DNA of 64,000 nt from CAZQFV01 sp964592645 (GCA_964592645.1 CAZQFV010000004.1:62001-126000); one strand, 5' to 3'. Shown: positions 15,931 to 24,045, counted from the stretch's first letter. Made by a program: numbers and translations. Notes: generated by a model from the sequence alone, not told the origin.

Positions 15931-16806
15931 TCATTGCGCCTCATCCAGGGTCGCGTAAGTCACCGGGCGCAGACCGCGAACCGCGATTGCCTGGCGCACG
16001 GTGGGGTTGAGCAGCGTTTCCAGGTCGCCGGGGTTGGGCCCCAGGGCAGCGCTCCGCGCCGCCGCCGCGGGGTGAAAATAGAGCTCGACCGGCGTCTCGC
16101 GCACGCGGCGCAAGACCGCCAGGACATAGGCGGTGTCCATATGGCCGCTCTGCATCACCCCATACACTCGCCGGGGCACGGCCAGCCTGCGGCCGTGCAG
16201 GCGGCGCGCGCACCAGCGGCACACCAGGGCGAGCGAAACCGCCCAGGCAATCTTGGCCCCGGCCTGCCGCCGATCGTAGCGCAGCGCCAGCCCAAGGTCA
16301 TCGCGGGGCAGCCGCACGCCGCGCGCCCCGTATTGTTCAGCCAGGGGCAGTAGCAGGGGGAACACCGCCGGGTGCACGTGCAGGTGCGCGTGTCCATCCA
16401 CATGCGAAAGCGGCAACCCCGTGGCGGCAAAGCGCTCGAACTGGGCAGTCACTTCCCGCTCTAATTCGGCCCGGACAGCGCGGCTAAAGGCATAGCGCAG
16501 GCCGGCCCCCAGCGGCCCCGCGGGGAAGCGCCCGCGCTCGTCGACCAGGTGGGGGATCGCTTTGTGCGGCAGGACCGAGCGTCCGCCCACCAGCACCAGG
16601 TGCAAGCCGACGGCCAGTGTCGGCGTATCCCGCGCCAGCGCGACGGCTTCCTCCCAGGCGTCGCCCGTTACCATCAGGCTGGCGCTGGTCAACACCCCCT
16701 GGCGATGGGCCTGCCGCACGGCCATATTGACCGCGCTGCTGCTGCCCAGGTCGTCGGCGTTCAAGATCACCTGTACGGCAGAGGACGCTTTTTCGGTACA
16801 CATCAT
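15931..16806 (-). CDS. hpnK: HpnK/YdjC-family deacetylase
   Basis: A 291-residue protein of the ChbG/YdjC fold: LNADDLGSSSAVN (metal Asp pair), HVDGHAHLHVHPAVFPLLL (metal His), a VYGVMQSGHMDT segment and VELYFHPA. HpnK proteins deacetylate the GlcNAc that HpnI attaches to bacteriohopanetetrol. The ATG at 16806 follows AGGTGG; the frame extends farther upstream without a good ribosome site. It overlaps or abuts the HpnI-like gene, supporting a shared pathway. No hopanoid cyclase is in the window, so the acceptor lipid is unproven. Confidence 0.85.
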   Translation of the reverse strand: MMCTEKASSAVQVILNADDLGSSSAVNMAVRQAHRQGVLTSASLMVTGDAWEEAVALARDTPTLAVGLHLVLVGGRSVLPHKAIPHLVDERGRFPAGPLGAGLRYAFSRAVRAELEREVTAQFERFAATGLPLSHVDGHAHLHVHPAVFPLLLPLAEQYGARGVRLPRDDLGLALRYDRRQAGAKIAWAVSLALVCRWCARRLHGRRLAVPRRVYGVMQSGHMDTAYVLAVLRRVRETPVELYFHPAAAARSAALGPNPGDLETLLNPTVRQAIAVRGLRPVTYATLDEAQ

Positions 16807-16851
16807 GGGCCACCTGCCGGCCAACGGCACGGCCGGCTGCCCCGCCAACCG

Positions 16852-18918
16852 TCACGCCCGCGCCCGGCCGGCCGCCGTGCGCCGCAGCGCCGCCTTGGTC
16901 ACCTCCGCGGCGACGGAAGCGGCCAGGAAGAACGGCGCCATTAGCAGCCAGTCGGTCAGCGCCAGCGGGGTCGTGCCAAAGAACGTCTGCAGGAACGGCA
17001 CGTACACCACGGCTACCAGGAGGGCCAGCGAGCTGCCAACCGCATACTGCATCCACTTGTTGCCCCACACCCCGATGCGCAGCAGGGCATGGCGTTCCGC
17101 CCGGGCCGTGTAGGCCCGCAGCAGTTCCGAGACCACCAGGGTGGCGAAAGCCATCGTCTGGGCGCCCGCCAGGTTGTCCGGGTAGCGGTTCAAGCCGTAG
17201 ACAAAAGCCCCCAACACCGCCGCCGTCATGACAACTGCCTGCACGATCACGCCGCTGAGCATCTCGCGGTTGATGACCGGTTCTCGCGTCGGCCGCGGAG
17301 GGCGTTTCATCGTATCCGGATCGCCCTTTTCCATACCCAACGCCAGGGCCGGCGCGCCGTCCGTGATCAGGTTCAACCACAGCAACATGATGGGTGTCAG
17401 CGGGATCGGCAGGCCGAGCAGCATCGCCGGAAAGATAACCAGGATCTCGCCGATGTTGCACGAGATCAAGTAGTACACAAACTTGCGGATGTTGGCATAG
17501 ATGATGCGGCCCTCTTCGATAGCCGAAACGATGCTGGCATAGTTGTCGTCGGTCAACACTATGGCGGCCGTCTCCTTGGCCACGTCGGTGCCGGTAATGC
17601 CCATGGCCACGCCGATATCGGCGCGCTTGAGCGCCGGCGCGTCGTTCACCCCGTCGCCGGTCATCGCCACGATGTGCCCGCGCAACTTGAGGGCGTCCAC
17701 AATCTTGTGCGCGGGAGAGGCCCGGGCGTACACGTCGACATGCTCGCAGACCTCGGCCAGCTGCATTTCCGTCATCCGGTCCAGCTCCGCACCGGTCAGT
17801 ACCTGGCCGCCCGGCGTGCGCAGACCGATCTCGCGAGCAATCGCCTCTGCCGTGTCCCGGTAGTCGCCGGTCACCATCACGCTCTTGAGTCCCGCCCCGC
17901 GGGCCACCTGCACGGCGGCGCGCACCTCGGACCGCGCCGGGTCGATCATGCCCAGCAGCCCCACGAAGACGAGCTGCGTCTCCATGTCCGGCGTGGGTGT
18001 CTCCGGCACCGCGGCAATGGCCAGGCTTACCGCGGTCATGAACAGCTCGATGATGTCTTTTTGCTCGGCCCGCAGGTGCTCCAGGAAACCCTGCGTCCAG
18101 ATCATCCCCGGATGGGTGTCGCGGAGGAGCCCGTAGACGAAGACAACGCCGCAGATCGCCAGCGATACGATGCCTAACCACTTGCCCGGCTGGTCCAGTT
18201 TGCGCTGCAGCGGCGTCGGCTCTTGCTCCGATGACTGGATCATCTCGGCGATCATGCCGATCTCGGTGTGCATCCCGGTGCGCGTCACCAGGCCCCGGCC
18301 ACGCCCGTAGGTCACCAGCGTGCCCATAAAGGCCGAATTCCGGCGGTCGCCGATGGGGATTTCCTGGTCCAGTACGAGGCGGGCATTCTTGTTGACCGGC
18401 ACCGACTCGCCCGTGAGCGAAGCCTCGTCGACCTTCATGTTGACGCTTTCGACCAGGCGGAGGTCGGCCGGGATATAGTTCCCCGCTTCCAGCATAATGA
18501 TGATGTCGCCGGGCACGAGCTCCCGCGACGGCACGGCGATCTCCACGCCGTCGCGCACGACGCGCGCGTTCGGGGCGGCCATCTTCTGGAGCGCGGCCAG
18601 CGCCTGCTCGGCCCGGGATTGCTGGACCACGCCGATCACGGCGTTCAGGACGACAATAGCCAGGATGGCCGAGGCGTCCACCCACTCGCCCAGGAACAAC
18701 GAGATGAGGGCGGCGACGATCAGGATGCGCACCCAAAAGCCGCCGAACTGCGCCCAGAGCATCTTCCAAAAGCCGGGCCGCGGCTTCTCCCGCAGTTCGT
18801 TGAAACCGTACTGCTCCCGCCGCGCTGCGACCTGCGCGTCCGTCAGCCCCTTTTCCAGGTGGGTCGCGAACTGTTCCAGCACACTCTCGACGGCAAGTGT
18901 GTGGAAACCCGCTTCCAT
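16852..18918 (-). CDS. SERCA/PMCA-type P-type ATPase lacking the DKTGT and nucleotide-binding domain
   Basis: A 688-residue protein with the cation N-domain (HTLAVESVLEQFATHLEKGL), actuator domain with DEASLTGESVPV, and all ten membrane helices, including ENIRKF-like YANIRKFVYYLISCN and the P-domain hinge AMTGDGVNDAPALKRADIGV. The segment after helix 4 jumps from LAIAAVPE directly to TPTPDMETQLVFVGLLGM, near 17985-18010. The phosphorylation motif DKTGT and the whole nucleotide-binding domain (roughly 200 residues) are absent, in frame. Transport activity is therefore impossible as drawn. It is either a deletion mutant or an assembly collapse. GAGGAGGTC precedes the ATG at 18918. Confidence 0.85.
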   Translation of the reverse strand: MEAGFHTLAVESVLEQFATHLEKGLTDAQVAARREQYGFNELREKPRPGFWKMLWAQFGGFWVRILIVAALISLFLGEWVDASAILAIVVLNAVIGVVQQSRAEQALAALQKMAAPNARVVRDGVEIAVPSRELVPGDIIIMLEAGNYIPADLRLVESVNMKVDEASLTGESVPVNKNARLVLDQEIPIGDRRNSAFMGTLVTYGRGRGLVTRTGMHTEIGMIAEMIQSSEQEPTPLQRKLDQPGKWLGIVSLAICGVVFVYGLLRDTHPGMIWTQGFLEHLRAEQKDIIELFMTAVSLAIAAVPETPTPDMETQLVFVGLLGMIDPARSEVRAAVQVARGAGLKSVMVTGDYRDTAEAIAREIGLRTPGGQVLTGAELDRMTEMQLAEVCEHVDVYARASPAHKIVDALKLRGHIVAMTGDGVNDAPALKRADIGVAMGITGTDVAKETAAIVLTDDNYASIVSAIEEGRIIYANIRKFVYYLISCNIGEILVIFPAMLLGLPIPLTPIMLLWLNLITDGAPALALGMEKGDPDTMKRPPRPTREPVINREMLSGVIVQAVVMTAAVLGAFVYGLNRYPDNLAGAQTMAFATLVVSELLRAYTARAERHALLRIGVWGNKWMQYAVGSSLALLVAVVYVPFLQTFFGTTPLALTDWLLMAPFFLAASVAAEVTKAALRRTAAGRARA

Positions 18919-18929
18919 CCATGACCTCC

Positions 18930-19281
18930 TCTCATATCTGGCGCGCCGCCAGGCACCCCGCGGTCTCCAGGCCCACCATGCCGCCCCCGATGACGGCCTC
19001 CCGCTGCCCCGTGAAACGCAAGTGACGGAAACATCCTTGCTCCTCGCAGCCGATAGCGCCCCCTCCACAAAGGTTACCTCACAGTCGCCCGGCAAAAAGA
19101 GGCCGGCGGCGACCTCCACAGCCAGGGCCGCTACGCACCCCATTCCTACCTCTTGTGGACCGAGGCGCTTCATCACCTCGAAGGCGGCCACGCCGGTGAG
19201 TTCTCCGACGCTGGACATCGCCCCGCCGCAGTAAAAGATACCGACTCTCGGCTTTTCTTCGTTCTCGTGTTCTGAACCCAT
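18930..19281 (-). pseudogene. Chimeric remnant: DGC-domain N terminus joined to a flavoprotein Rossmann fragment
   Basis: From the ATG at 19281 the frame encodes PRVGIFYCGGAMSSVGELTG and following residues, the first ~60 residues of a DGC protein related to 10904-11293, but the DGC motif itself is lost. Farther on, in another frame (19020-18930), comes EAVIGGGMVGLETAGCLAAR and a stop: an NAD-binding Rossmann segment of an enoate reductase/NADH oxidase-type flavoprotein. So at least two genes were fused by deletion here. The first frame happens to stay open into the ATPase, but the ATPase has its own ribosome site and start. Confidence 0.7.
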
Positions 19282-19347
19282 CGGACAGTTTCGTATCAGC
19301 GCACACCCTGGGGGCAAACCCCGTACTGTAATGTAAGCGACTGTTTG

Positions 19348-19393
19348 TATAGGTGACTATTGATATTATACACTGATAGGGGAGATTTGTCAA
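19348..19393 (-). promoter_or_regulatory. Ars-type promoter with putative ArsR operator (site 3)
   Basis: On the minus strand, TTGACA (19393-19388), 17 bases, TATAAT (19370-19365), then ATCAA-N6-CCTAT and ACAAAC. It reads toward the DGC remnant and P-type ATPase. It stands back to back with site 4. Confidence 0.85.
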
Positions 19394-19416
19394 TAGTGCT
19401 GCTTGTCAGGTCCCAC

Positions 19417-19470
19417 TTGACAAAACGCCCGCCTGGTGGTATTATATCAGTCGGTGTCTATAGAAACTCT
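19417..19470 (+). promoter_or_regulatory. Ars-type promoter with putative ArsR operator (site 4)
   Basis: TTGACA (19417-19422), 17 bases, TATTAT (19440-19445), then ATCAG-N6-TCTAT and AGAAAC: the same arrangement as sites 1-3 but on the plus strand. It drives the ArsP-like permease at 19502, which has GGAGG before its ATG. Confidence 0.83.
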
Positions 19471-19501
19471 TGTTGAAATCGTGCTTGCGGAGGTCTAGCC
19501 G

Positions 19502-20968
19502 ATGAACATTCTCTCGTACCTTCTGTCTCTGCTGCAGGGCGGCCTGGGCAACCTGGCGGCCTACCTGGCGGCGCACGTGCTCCTGTGCCTGGTGCCGGCC
19601 TTTTTCATCGCCGGCGCCCTGGCCACCCTGATCCCTAAGGAGGCCATCACCCGCTTCCTGGGGCGCAACGCCCCCAAGTACATCTCCTACCCCGCGGCGG
19701 CCCTGGCCGGCTCGGTCCTGGCGGTGTGCTCCTGCACCATCGTGCCGCTCTTTGCCGGCATCCACAAAAAGGGCGCCGGGCTGGGGCCGGCCATTACCTT
19801 TCTCTTTTTCGCCCCGGCGGCCAACATTCTGGCCCTGGCCTATACCGGGGTGGTCATCGGGCTGGACCTGGCCGTCGCCCGGCTGCTACTCTCCCTCTCC
19901 TTTAGCATCGGCATCGGCATGATTATGGCCCTCATCTTTCGCCGCTCGGACGCGCTCCACGACCAGCAGACCGACGCCGCCTTTGGCGGCCAGGGGAAGG
20001 TGCGCCGCGCCACGCTGATCTTTCTCCTGCTCCTGGTGGCCCTGCTGCTATCAGGAACGCTCAAGATTGGCCTGCTGACGGACAGCTACGTCCACTTTAC
20101 CCTGCCCCTCCCCGGCCTGGACCGCTTCCAGGACGCCCTGAACGTGCTGGTGCCCTTTGACCCGGCCAAGGGCGAGGAGGGGGTCTCGGTCCAGGGGGTG
20201 CTCCTGATCGTCCTGCTGGGCCTGATCGGGCTCTCCGCCTGGAAAGGGCTGGGCAAGGTCGATGCCGGCTTCAACCGCTGGACGGGGGTGGCCCTGGGAC
20301 TGGTCGTCCTGACCCTGCTCATCGCCGCGCTGGGGATGACGCCGCAGGCCGGCGGCCTGAAGGTGGCCCTGCCCGGCAAGTTCTTTGCCGTAATCGTCTT
20401 CCTGGGCGCCCTCCTCTTCATGGCCCGCCGCTACTTCCAGGCCCACGAGATGCAGGAGTGGCTGTGGGAGTCGTGGCGCTTTGTCAAGCAGATCTTTCCC
20501 CTGCTGATCGTCGGGGTCTTTGCCGTGGGCGTCATCCGTGGGCTGATCCGCCCGGAGTGGATTGAGTACCTGGCCGGCAGCAACACCGTCCTGGGCAACC
20601 TGGCCGGGGTGGCCTTCGGTGTGTTTATGTACTTCCCCACCCTGGTCGAGGTGCCGATCGCCAACATGTTCCTGAGCCTGGGGATGCACCGCGGGCCGCT
20701 CCTGGCCTACCTGATGGCCGATCCGGAGTTGAGCCTACAAAGCATCCTGGTTGTCTCCAAGATCATCGGCCGGCTCAAGGCCTGGGTGTACGTGGGCTGG
20801 GTGGCCCTCTTCAGTACTCTGTCCGGCCTGCTCTACGGTTTCTGGATAGACGGCGCCCCCCTCGGACTGGTCCTGCTCTACCTGGGGACCTTCCTGGGGA
20901 CCCTGGCGCTGCTGTTGTGGTGGATCAACCGGCGCAGCCGCCGAGCCATACCCCAGACCCGCTCGTAG
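19502..20968 (+). CDS. ArsP/DUF318-type permease
   Basis: A 488-residue protein with ten or more helices arranged as two related halves. The first half has the family core LAGSVLAVCSCTIVPLFAG and FFAPAANILALAYTGVV. The second has GNLAGVAFGVFMYFPTLVEVPIANMFL. DUF318 permeases export organoarsenicals (ArsP) or other soft metals/metalloids, and the CSC motif is thought to bind the substrate. It is the first gene after ars-type promoter site 4, with a TM0996-type redox protein downstream, a pairing common in arsenic loci. I therefore favour arsenic over other metals, but the substrate is not proven. Confidence 0.85.
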   Translation: MNILSYLLSLLQGGLGNLAAYLAAHVLLCLVPAFFIAGALATLIPKEAITRFLGRNAPKYISYPAAALAGSVLAVCSCTIVPLFAGIHKKGAGLGPAITFLFFAPAANILALAYTGVVIGLDLAVARLLLSLSFSIGIGMIMALIFRRSDALHDQQTDAAFGGQGKVRRATLIFLLLLVALLLSGTLKIGLLTDSYVHFTLPLPGLDRFQDALNVLVPFDPAKGEEGVSVQGVLLIVLLGLIGLSAWKGLGKVDAGFNRWTGVALGLVVLTLLIAALGMTPQAGGLKVALPGKFFAVIVFLGALLFMARRYFQAHEMQEWLWESWRFVKQIFPLLIVGVFAVGVIRGLIRPEWIEYLAGSNTVLGNLAGVAFGVFMYFPTLVEVPIANMFLSLGMHRGPLLAYLMADPELSLQSILVVSKIIGRLKAWVYVGWVALFSTLSGLLYGFWIDGAPLGLVLLYLGTFLGTLALLLWWINRRSRRAIPQTRS

Positions 20969-21029
20969 GACCGCAGCGCGCCACCGGCCTTTGTGATAAA
21001 ATGGCTGAAACACGCAAAGGAGAAACAAG

Positions 21030-21269
21030 ATGGAAGTCAGAATCCTGGGTACCGGTTGTCCCAAGTGTCAACGTCTGGAGCAGGTGACCCGCGAGGCCGC
21101 GGCCGCGGCCGGGGTCCAGATCGAGGTGGTCAAGGTCACCGACATCAACGACATTATGAGCTACGACCTTGTGGCGACCCCTGGCCTGGTCATCAACGGG
21201 GTGGTCAAAGCGTCGGGCCGCATCCCGCAGAAGGACGAGATCGTCGCCTGGCTACAGGCGGCCGGGTAA
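21030..21269 (+). CDS. Small thioredoxin/glutaredoxin-like redox protein (TM0996/MTH895 type)
   Basis: A 79-residue protein with active site GTGCPKCQRLEQ at residues ~7-18 and cis-Pro ATPGLVINGVVKASG, the layout of the redox-active disulfide protein family found next to DUF318 permeases. It likely cycles thiols for the exported arsenical or a partner enzyme. It starts 61 bases after the permease stop with a GGAG site (AAAGGAGAAACAAG). Confidence 0.88.
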   Translation: MEVRILGTGCPKCQRLEQVTREAAAAAGVQIEVVKVTDINDIMSYDLVATPGLVINGVVKASGRIPQKDEIVAWLQAAG

Positions 21270-21320
21270 ACTGCACCCCTCCCGCAGCGATTACCGGCAT
21301 AGGCCCGGCAGCCGCTGGCA

Positions 21321-21356
21321 GCCGGGAGGGGTACGGCGCGCCGTACCCCTCCCGGC
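21321..21356. repeat. 36-bp perfect palindrome
   Basis: An uninterrupted perfect palindrome centred between 21338 and 21339, with arms GCCGGGAGGGGTACGGCG and its complement. It lies between the small redox gene and the flavoprotein gene. It could terminate or process the transcript, or form a cruciform; perfect palindromes without a loop are unusual for simple terminators. Confidence 0.85.
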
Positions 21357-21374
21357 CTGTTGGCTTTGAACGCA

Positions 21375-21405
21375 GCGCCGGGGGGTAGAGTAAGACCCCC
21401 GGCGC
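21375..21405 (+). terminator. Strong intergenic hairpin
   Basis: A 10-bp perfect stem GCGCCGGGGG/CCCCCGGCGC with an 11-base loop, 19 bases after the palindrome and upstream of the flavoprotein. It has no T-run, so attenuation or RNA stabilisation is as likely as termination. Confidence 0.5.
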
Positions 21406-21473
21406 GGTGGCGCGTCCCGCTAGCCGGGGCATTCTTTCATGCAAGGGCGAGCCTCCTCGCCCGGGCGGTGTAG

Positions 21474-22835
21474 ATGACCCGACTCCTCATCATCGGCGGC
21501 AGCGATGCCGGGATCAGCGCCGCGCTGCGCGCGCGCGAGTTGGACCCCGGCGCGGCCGTGACCGTGGCAGTGGCCGATGCCTTCCCCAACTATAGCATCT
21601 GCGGCCTGCCCTTTTACCTCAGCGGCGAGGTGCCGGACTGGCGCACCCTGGCCCACCGCACCGCCGAGGAGATTGGACGCGCCGGGATTGACCTCTTGCT
21701 CGAGCATACCGCGCAGGCCATCGATCCGATCGGCAAGATGGTGACGGTCGGCGATACTGCCGGCCGGGTGCAGTCTCTGCCCTACGACCGGCTGGTCATC
21801 GCCACCGGCGCCGTGCCGGTCCGCCCGCCCATCGCCGGGCTCAACCTGCCGGGCGTCCACCTGCTCCATTCGATGGACGATGGCTTCCGCCTGCACGACT
21901 ACCTCGACGAGCGCACTCCCCGCTCGGCTGTCATCGTCGGCACCGGGTACATCGGGCTGGAGATGGCTGATGCCCTGGTCCAGCGCGGGATCGCCGTGAC
22001 GGTCCTCAAGCGCGGTCCGGCCGTGCTCTCAGCGACGGTCGACGCCGCCCTGGCCCAAGTGGTCGAGGACGAGCTGCAGCGCCATGGGGTGGAGCTCCGG
22101 AGCGGGGTGACGGTCGAGGCGATTGAGACAACTGATTCGGGCCTGGTGGTTGTAGGCTCCGCCGGGCTGCGTCAGGAAACCGACCTGGTCCTGGTGGCGG
22201 TCGGGACGCGGCCGGTGAGCGAGTTGGCCGCCGCGGCCGGCGTGGCCACCGGGGTGCGCGGGGCCATCCGGGTCAACCGCCGGATGGAGACGAACCTGCC
22301 GGACGTCTACGCCGCCGGCGACTGCGGGGAGACCTGGCATCGCGTCACCGGACAGAATGTCTACCTGCCCCTGGAGACCACGGCGCACAAGCAGGGTCGC
22401 GTGGCCGGGGAGAACGCCGTGGGCGGGCAGCGCGAGTTTGCCGGTTCGTTGGGCACGCAGGTGGTCAAGGTGTTCGATCTGGCCATTGCCCGCACCGGGC
22501 TGCGCGACCAGGAGGCCGCCGCGGCTGGGTTCGACCCCTTGACGGTGGAAAGCGCGGCCTGGGACCACAAGGCCTATTACCCGGGCGCGCGCGAGATCGC
22601 GATGCGCATCACCGGGGACCGCCGCAGCGGGCAACTGCTGGGTGCGCAGCTGGTGGGGCACTGGCAGGCGCAGGTGGCCAAGCGGATCGACATCTTGGCC
22701 GCGGCGCTGTTCCATGGGATGAAAGTGGAGGAGCTGAACGACCTGGATCTGAGCTACACGCCGCCCCTGGGCAGCCCATGGGACGTCGTGCAGGCCGGCG
22801 CGCAGGTGTGGATCCGGGAGTGCCGGGCAGGGTGA
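21474..22835 (+). CDS. CoA-disulfide reductase/NADH oxidase-type flavoprotein
   Basis: A 453-residue FAD/NAD oxidoreductase. It has an N-terminal FAD loop LIIGGSDAGISAALRARELD, the single redox cysteine in PNYSICGLPFYLSGEVPDW (position ~44, as in CoA-disulfide reductases), NAD site SAVIVGTGYIGLEMADAL, VYAAGDCGE and a C-terminal dimerisation domain. Such enzymes reduce CoA-disulfide, persulfides or oxygen with NAD(P)H. Behind the ars-type promoter and the redox protein, a thiol-maintenance role under arsenic stress fits. A diverged, broken copy lies at 54001-54190. Confidence 0.9.
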   Translation: MTRLLIIGGSDAGISAALRARELDPGAAVTVAVADAFPNYSICGLPFYLSGEVPDWRTLAHRTAEEIGRAGIDLLLEHTAQAIDPIGKMVTVGDTAGRVQSLPYDRLVIATGAVPVRPPIAGLNLPGVHLLHSMDDGFRLHDYLDERTPRSAVIVGTGYIGLEMADALVQRGIAVTVLKRGPAVLSATVDAALAQVVEDELQRHGVELRSGVTVEAIETTDSGLVVVGSAGLRQETDLVLVAVGTRPVSELAAAAGVATGVRGAIRVNRRMETNLPDVYAAGDCGETWHRVTGQNVYLPLETTAHKQGRVAGENAVGGQREFAGSLGTQVVKVFDLAIARTGLRDQEAAAAGFDPLTVESAAWDHKAYYPGAREIAMRITGDRRSGQLLGAQLVGHWQAQVAKRIDILAAALFHGMKVEELNDLDLSYTPPLGSPWDVVQAGAQVWIRECRAG

Positions 22836-22854
22836 CCCTATCAGCCATAGAAAA

Positions 22855-22886
22855 CGGGCCCGGCGCCGAAAACGGCGCCGGGCCCG
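22855..22886 (+). terminator. Hairpin after the flavoprotein gene
   Basis: A 14-bp perfect GC stem CGGGCCCGGCGCCG with an AAAA loop, 20 bases after the stop codon. There is no U-tract, but the position and stability make it the likely 3' end of the ars-type plus-strand operon. Confidence 0.65.
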
Positions 22887-22929
22887 CTGCGATTGGTGCT
22901 ACGGTTGAGTTGTCCCCCACATACCGCGT

Positions 22930-22989
22930 CCACCGCCCGTCCGACCGCTACCCATCCGACCACCGCCCATCTGTCCACCGCCCATCCGA
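22930..22989. repeat. Four tandem copies of a 15-bp unit
   Basis: Four consecutive copies related to CCACCGCCCATCCGA, two nearly exact and two with 2-3 changes, ending about 28 bases before the heliorhodopsin -10. It is a minisatellite and could bind a regulator or vary in copy number. Confidence 0.75.
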
Positions 22990-23014
22990 CCCCACTTTTT
23001 GCCCTCGAAAAGTA

Positions 23015-23023
23015 TGATATAAT
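23015..23023 (+). promoter_or_regulatory. Extended -10 promoter of the heliorhodopsin gene
   Basis: TGATATAAT gives a TGN-TATAAT extended -10. No convincing -35 is visible, as expected for this promoter class. The 84-base leader ends in AAAGGAGG before the ATG. It lacks the ATCAR element of the ars promoters. Confidence 0.65.
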
Positions 23024-23106
23024 AGAGCCATGTCGTCAAGCTGCTTGCGGCGCTGCTCGGTGACCGGGAAAGCCGTCCGAAATCACCTACCAAAGGAGGA
23101 AAGTCC

Positions 23107-23913
23107 ATGGCCAAGCCAGCAACCTCGGTATCTGCCGCCGCGCCAACTGCGGAGCGCAAGCTCACCGGGCTCCGTCGTTTCAACGCGATCATGGGGTTCC
23201 TGCATCTGATCCAGGGCATCTTCATGATCGTGGTCAGCAATGATACGGCCTACCCCATCTTTACCAACTATCTCAATTTCGACATCGCTACCCGTTCTTT
23301 GAGACCCAATCCCCAACTCCTCTACGAACTGCGCTTTGGGCCGGCCGTGGCGGTCTTTTTGCTCATCTCGGCCGTCGCACACTTTTACCTCTCTACCATA
23401 GGCTACAAGCGCTACAAAGAAAATCTGCAAAAGGGCATGAATCCCATCCGCTTCTACGAGTACGCCCTGAGCTCCTCGTTGATGATCGTCCTCATCGGCA
23501 TGCTGTGCGGGCTCTGGGACCTGGGGGGCATGATCCTCATCTTTGGGGTCAACGCCGCGATGAACCTGTTCGGCATCATGATGGAGCTCCACAACCAACA
23601 CACACCGAAGACCAACTGGACCGCCTTCATTTACGGCTGCGTCGCCGGGATCATCCCGTGGATCGTGATCATGCTCTACTTCCTGGGCGCAGTCTCCTCC
23701 GGCGATGCCACGCCGCCGCCCTTTGTCTACGCCATCATTCCCACCCTGTTCGTCTTCTTCAATATCTTTGCCATCAACATGGTGCTGCAGTACAAAAAAG
23801 TGGGGCCCTGGAAGGACTACCTGTTCGGGGAACGCGTGTACATCATCCTGAGCCTGTCGGCCAAGACGGTCCTGGCCTGGCTGATCTTTGCCGGCACGCT
23901 GGCCCCTATCTAG
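23107..23913 (+). CDS. Heliorhodopsin
   Basis: A 268-residue seven-helix retinal protein. The family signatures are FYEYALSSSLMIVLIGMLCG in helix 3 (counterion Glu in the EYALSSS motif), NAAMNLFGIMMELHNQ, and the retinal Schiff-base lysine in LSLSAKTVLAWL of helix 7. Heliorhodopsins are inverted in the membrane (N terminus inside) and do not act as strong ion pumps; roles in light sensing or regulation of partner enzymes have been proposed. It is a single-gene unit with its own promoter and terminator. AAAGGAGG precedes the ATG at 23107. No carotenoid or retinal-forming oxygenase is seen in the window. Confidence 0.95.
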   Translation: MAKPATSVSAAAPTAERKLTGLRRFNAIMGFLHLIQGIFMIVVSNDTAYPIFTNYLNFDIATRSLRPNPQLLYELRFGPAVAVFLLISAVAHFYLSTIGYKRYKENLQKGMNPIRFYEYALSSSLMIVLIGMLCGLWDLGGMILIFGVNAAMNLFGIMMELHNQHTPKTNWTAFIYGCVAGIIPWIVIMLYFLGAVSSGDATPPPFVYAIIPTLFVFFNIFAINMVLQYKKVGPWKDYLFGERVYIILSLSAKTVLAWLIFAGTLAPI

Positions 23914-23931
23914 AAGTTGCCCCATAAACCG

Positions 23932-23977
23932 GGGGATACCTGGCAGAGTTCTGCTGCCAGGTATCCCCTTCTTTTTC
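23932..23977 (+). terminator. Rho-independent terminator of the heliorhodopsin gene
   Basis: A 15-bp perfect stem GGGGATACCTGGCAG/CTGCCAGGTATCCCC with a 7-base loop, followed by TTCTTTTTCT. It begins 18 bases after the stop codon. Confidence 0.92.
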
Positions 23978-24045
23978 TGCCCTGATCGCTACGCGCCGAC
24001 ACGCTCCCGCCCAGGAATCCGGGCATAAACCTCCAGCGGTCCCCC

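Noticed and set aside
16852..19317. An 821-residue continuous frame joining a DGC domain to the P-type ATPase.
   Set aside because: The link region is frame-shifted flavoprotein sequence, and the ATPase has its own GAGGAGG site and ATG at 18918, so a fusion protein is unlikely.
22930..22989. Possible CRISPR array.
   Set aside because: Units are 15 bp, directly adjacent with no spacers and no cas genes nearby; a minisatellite fits better.
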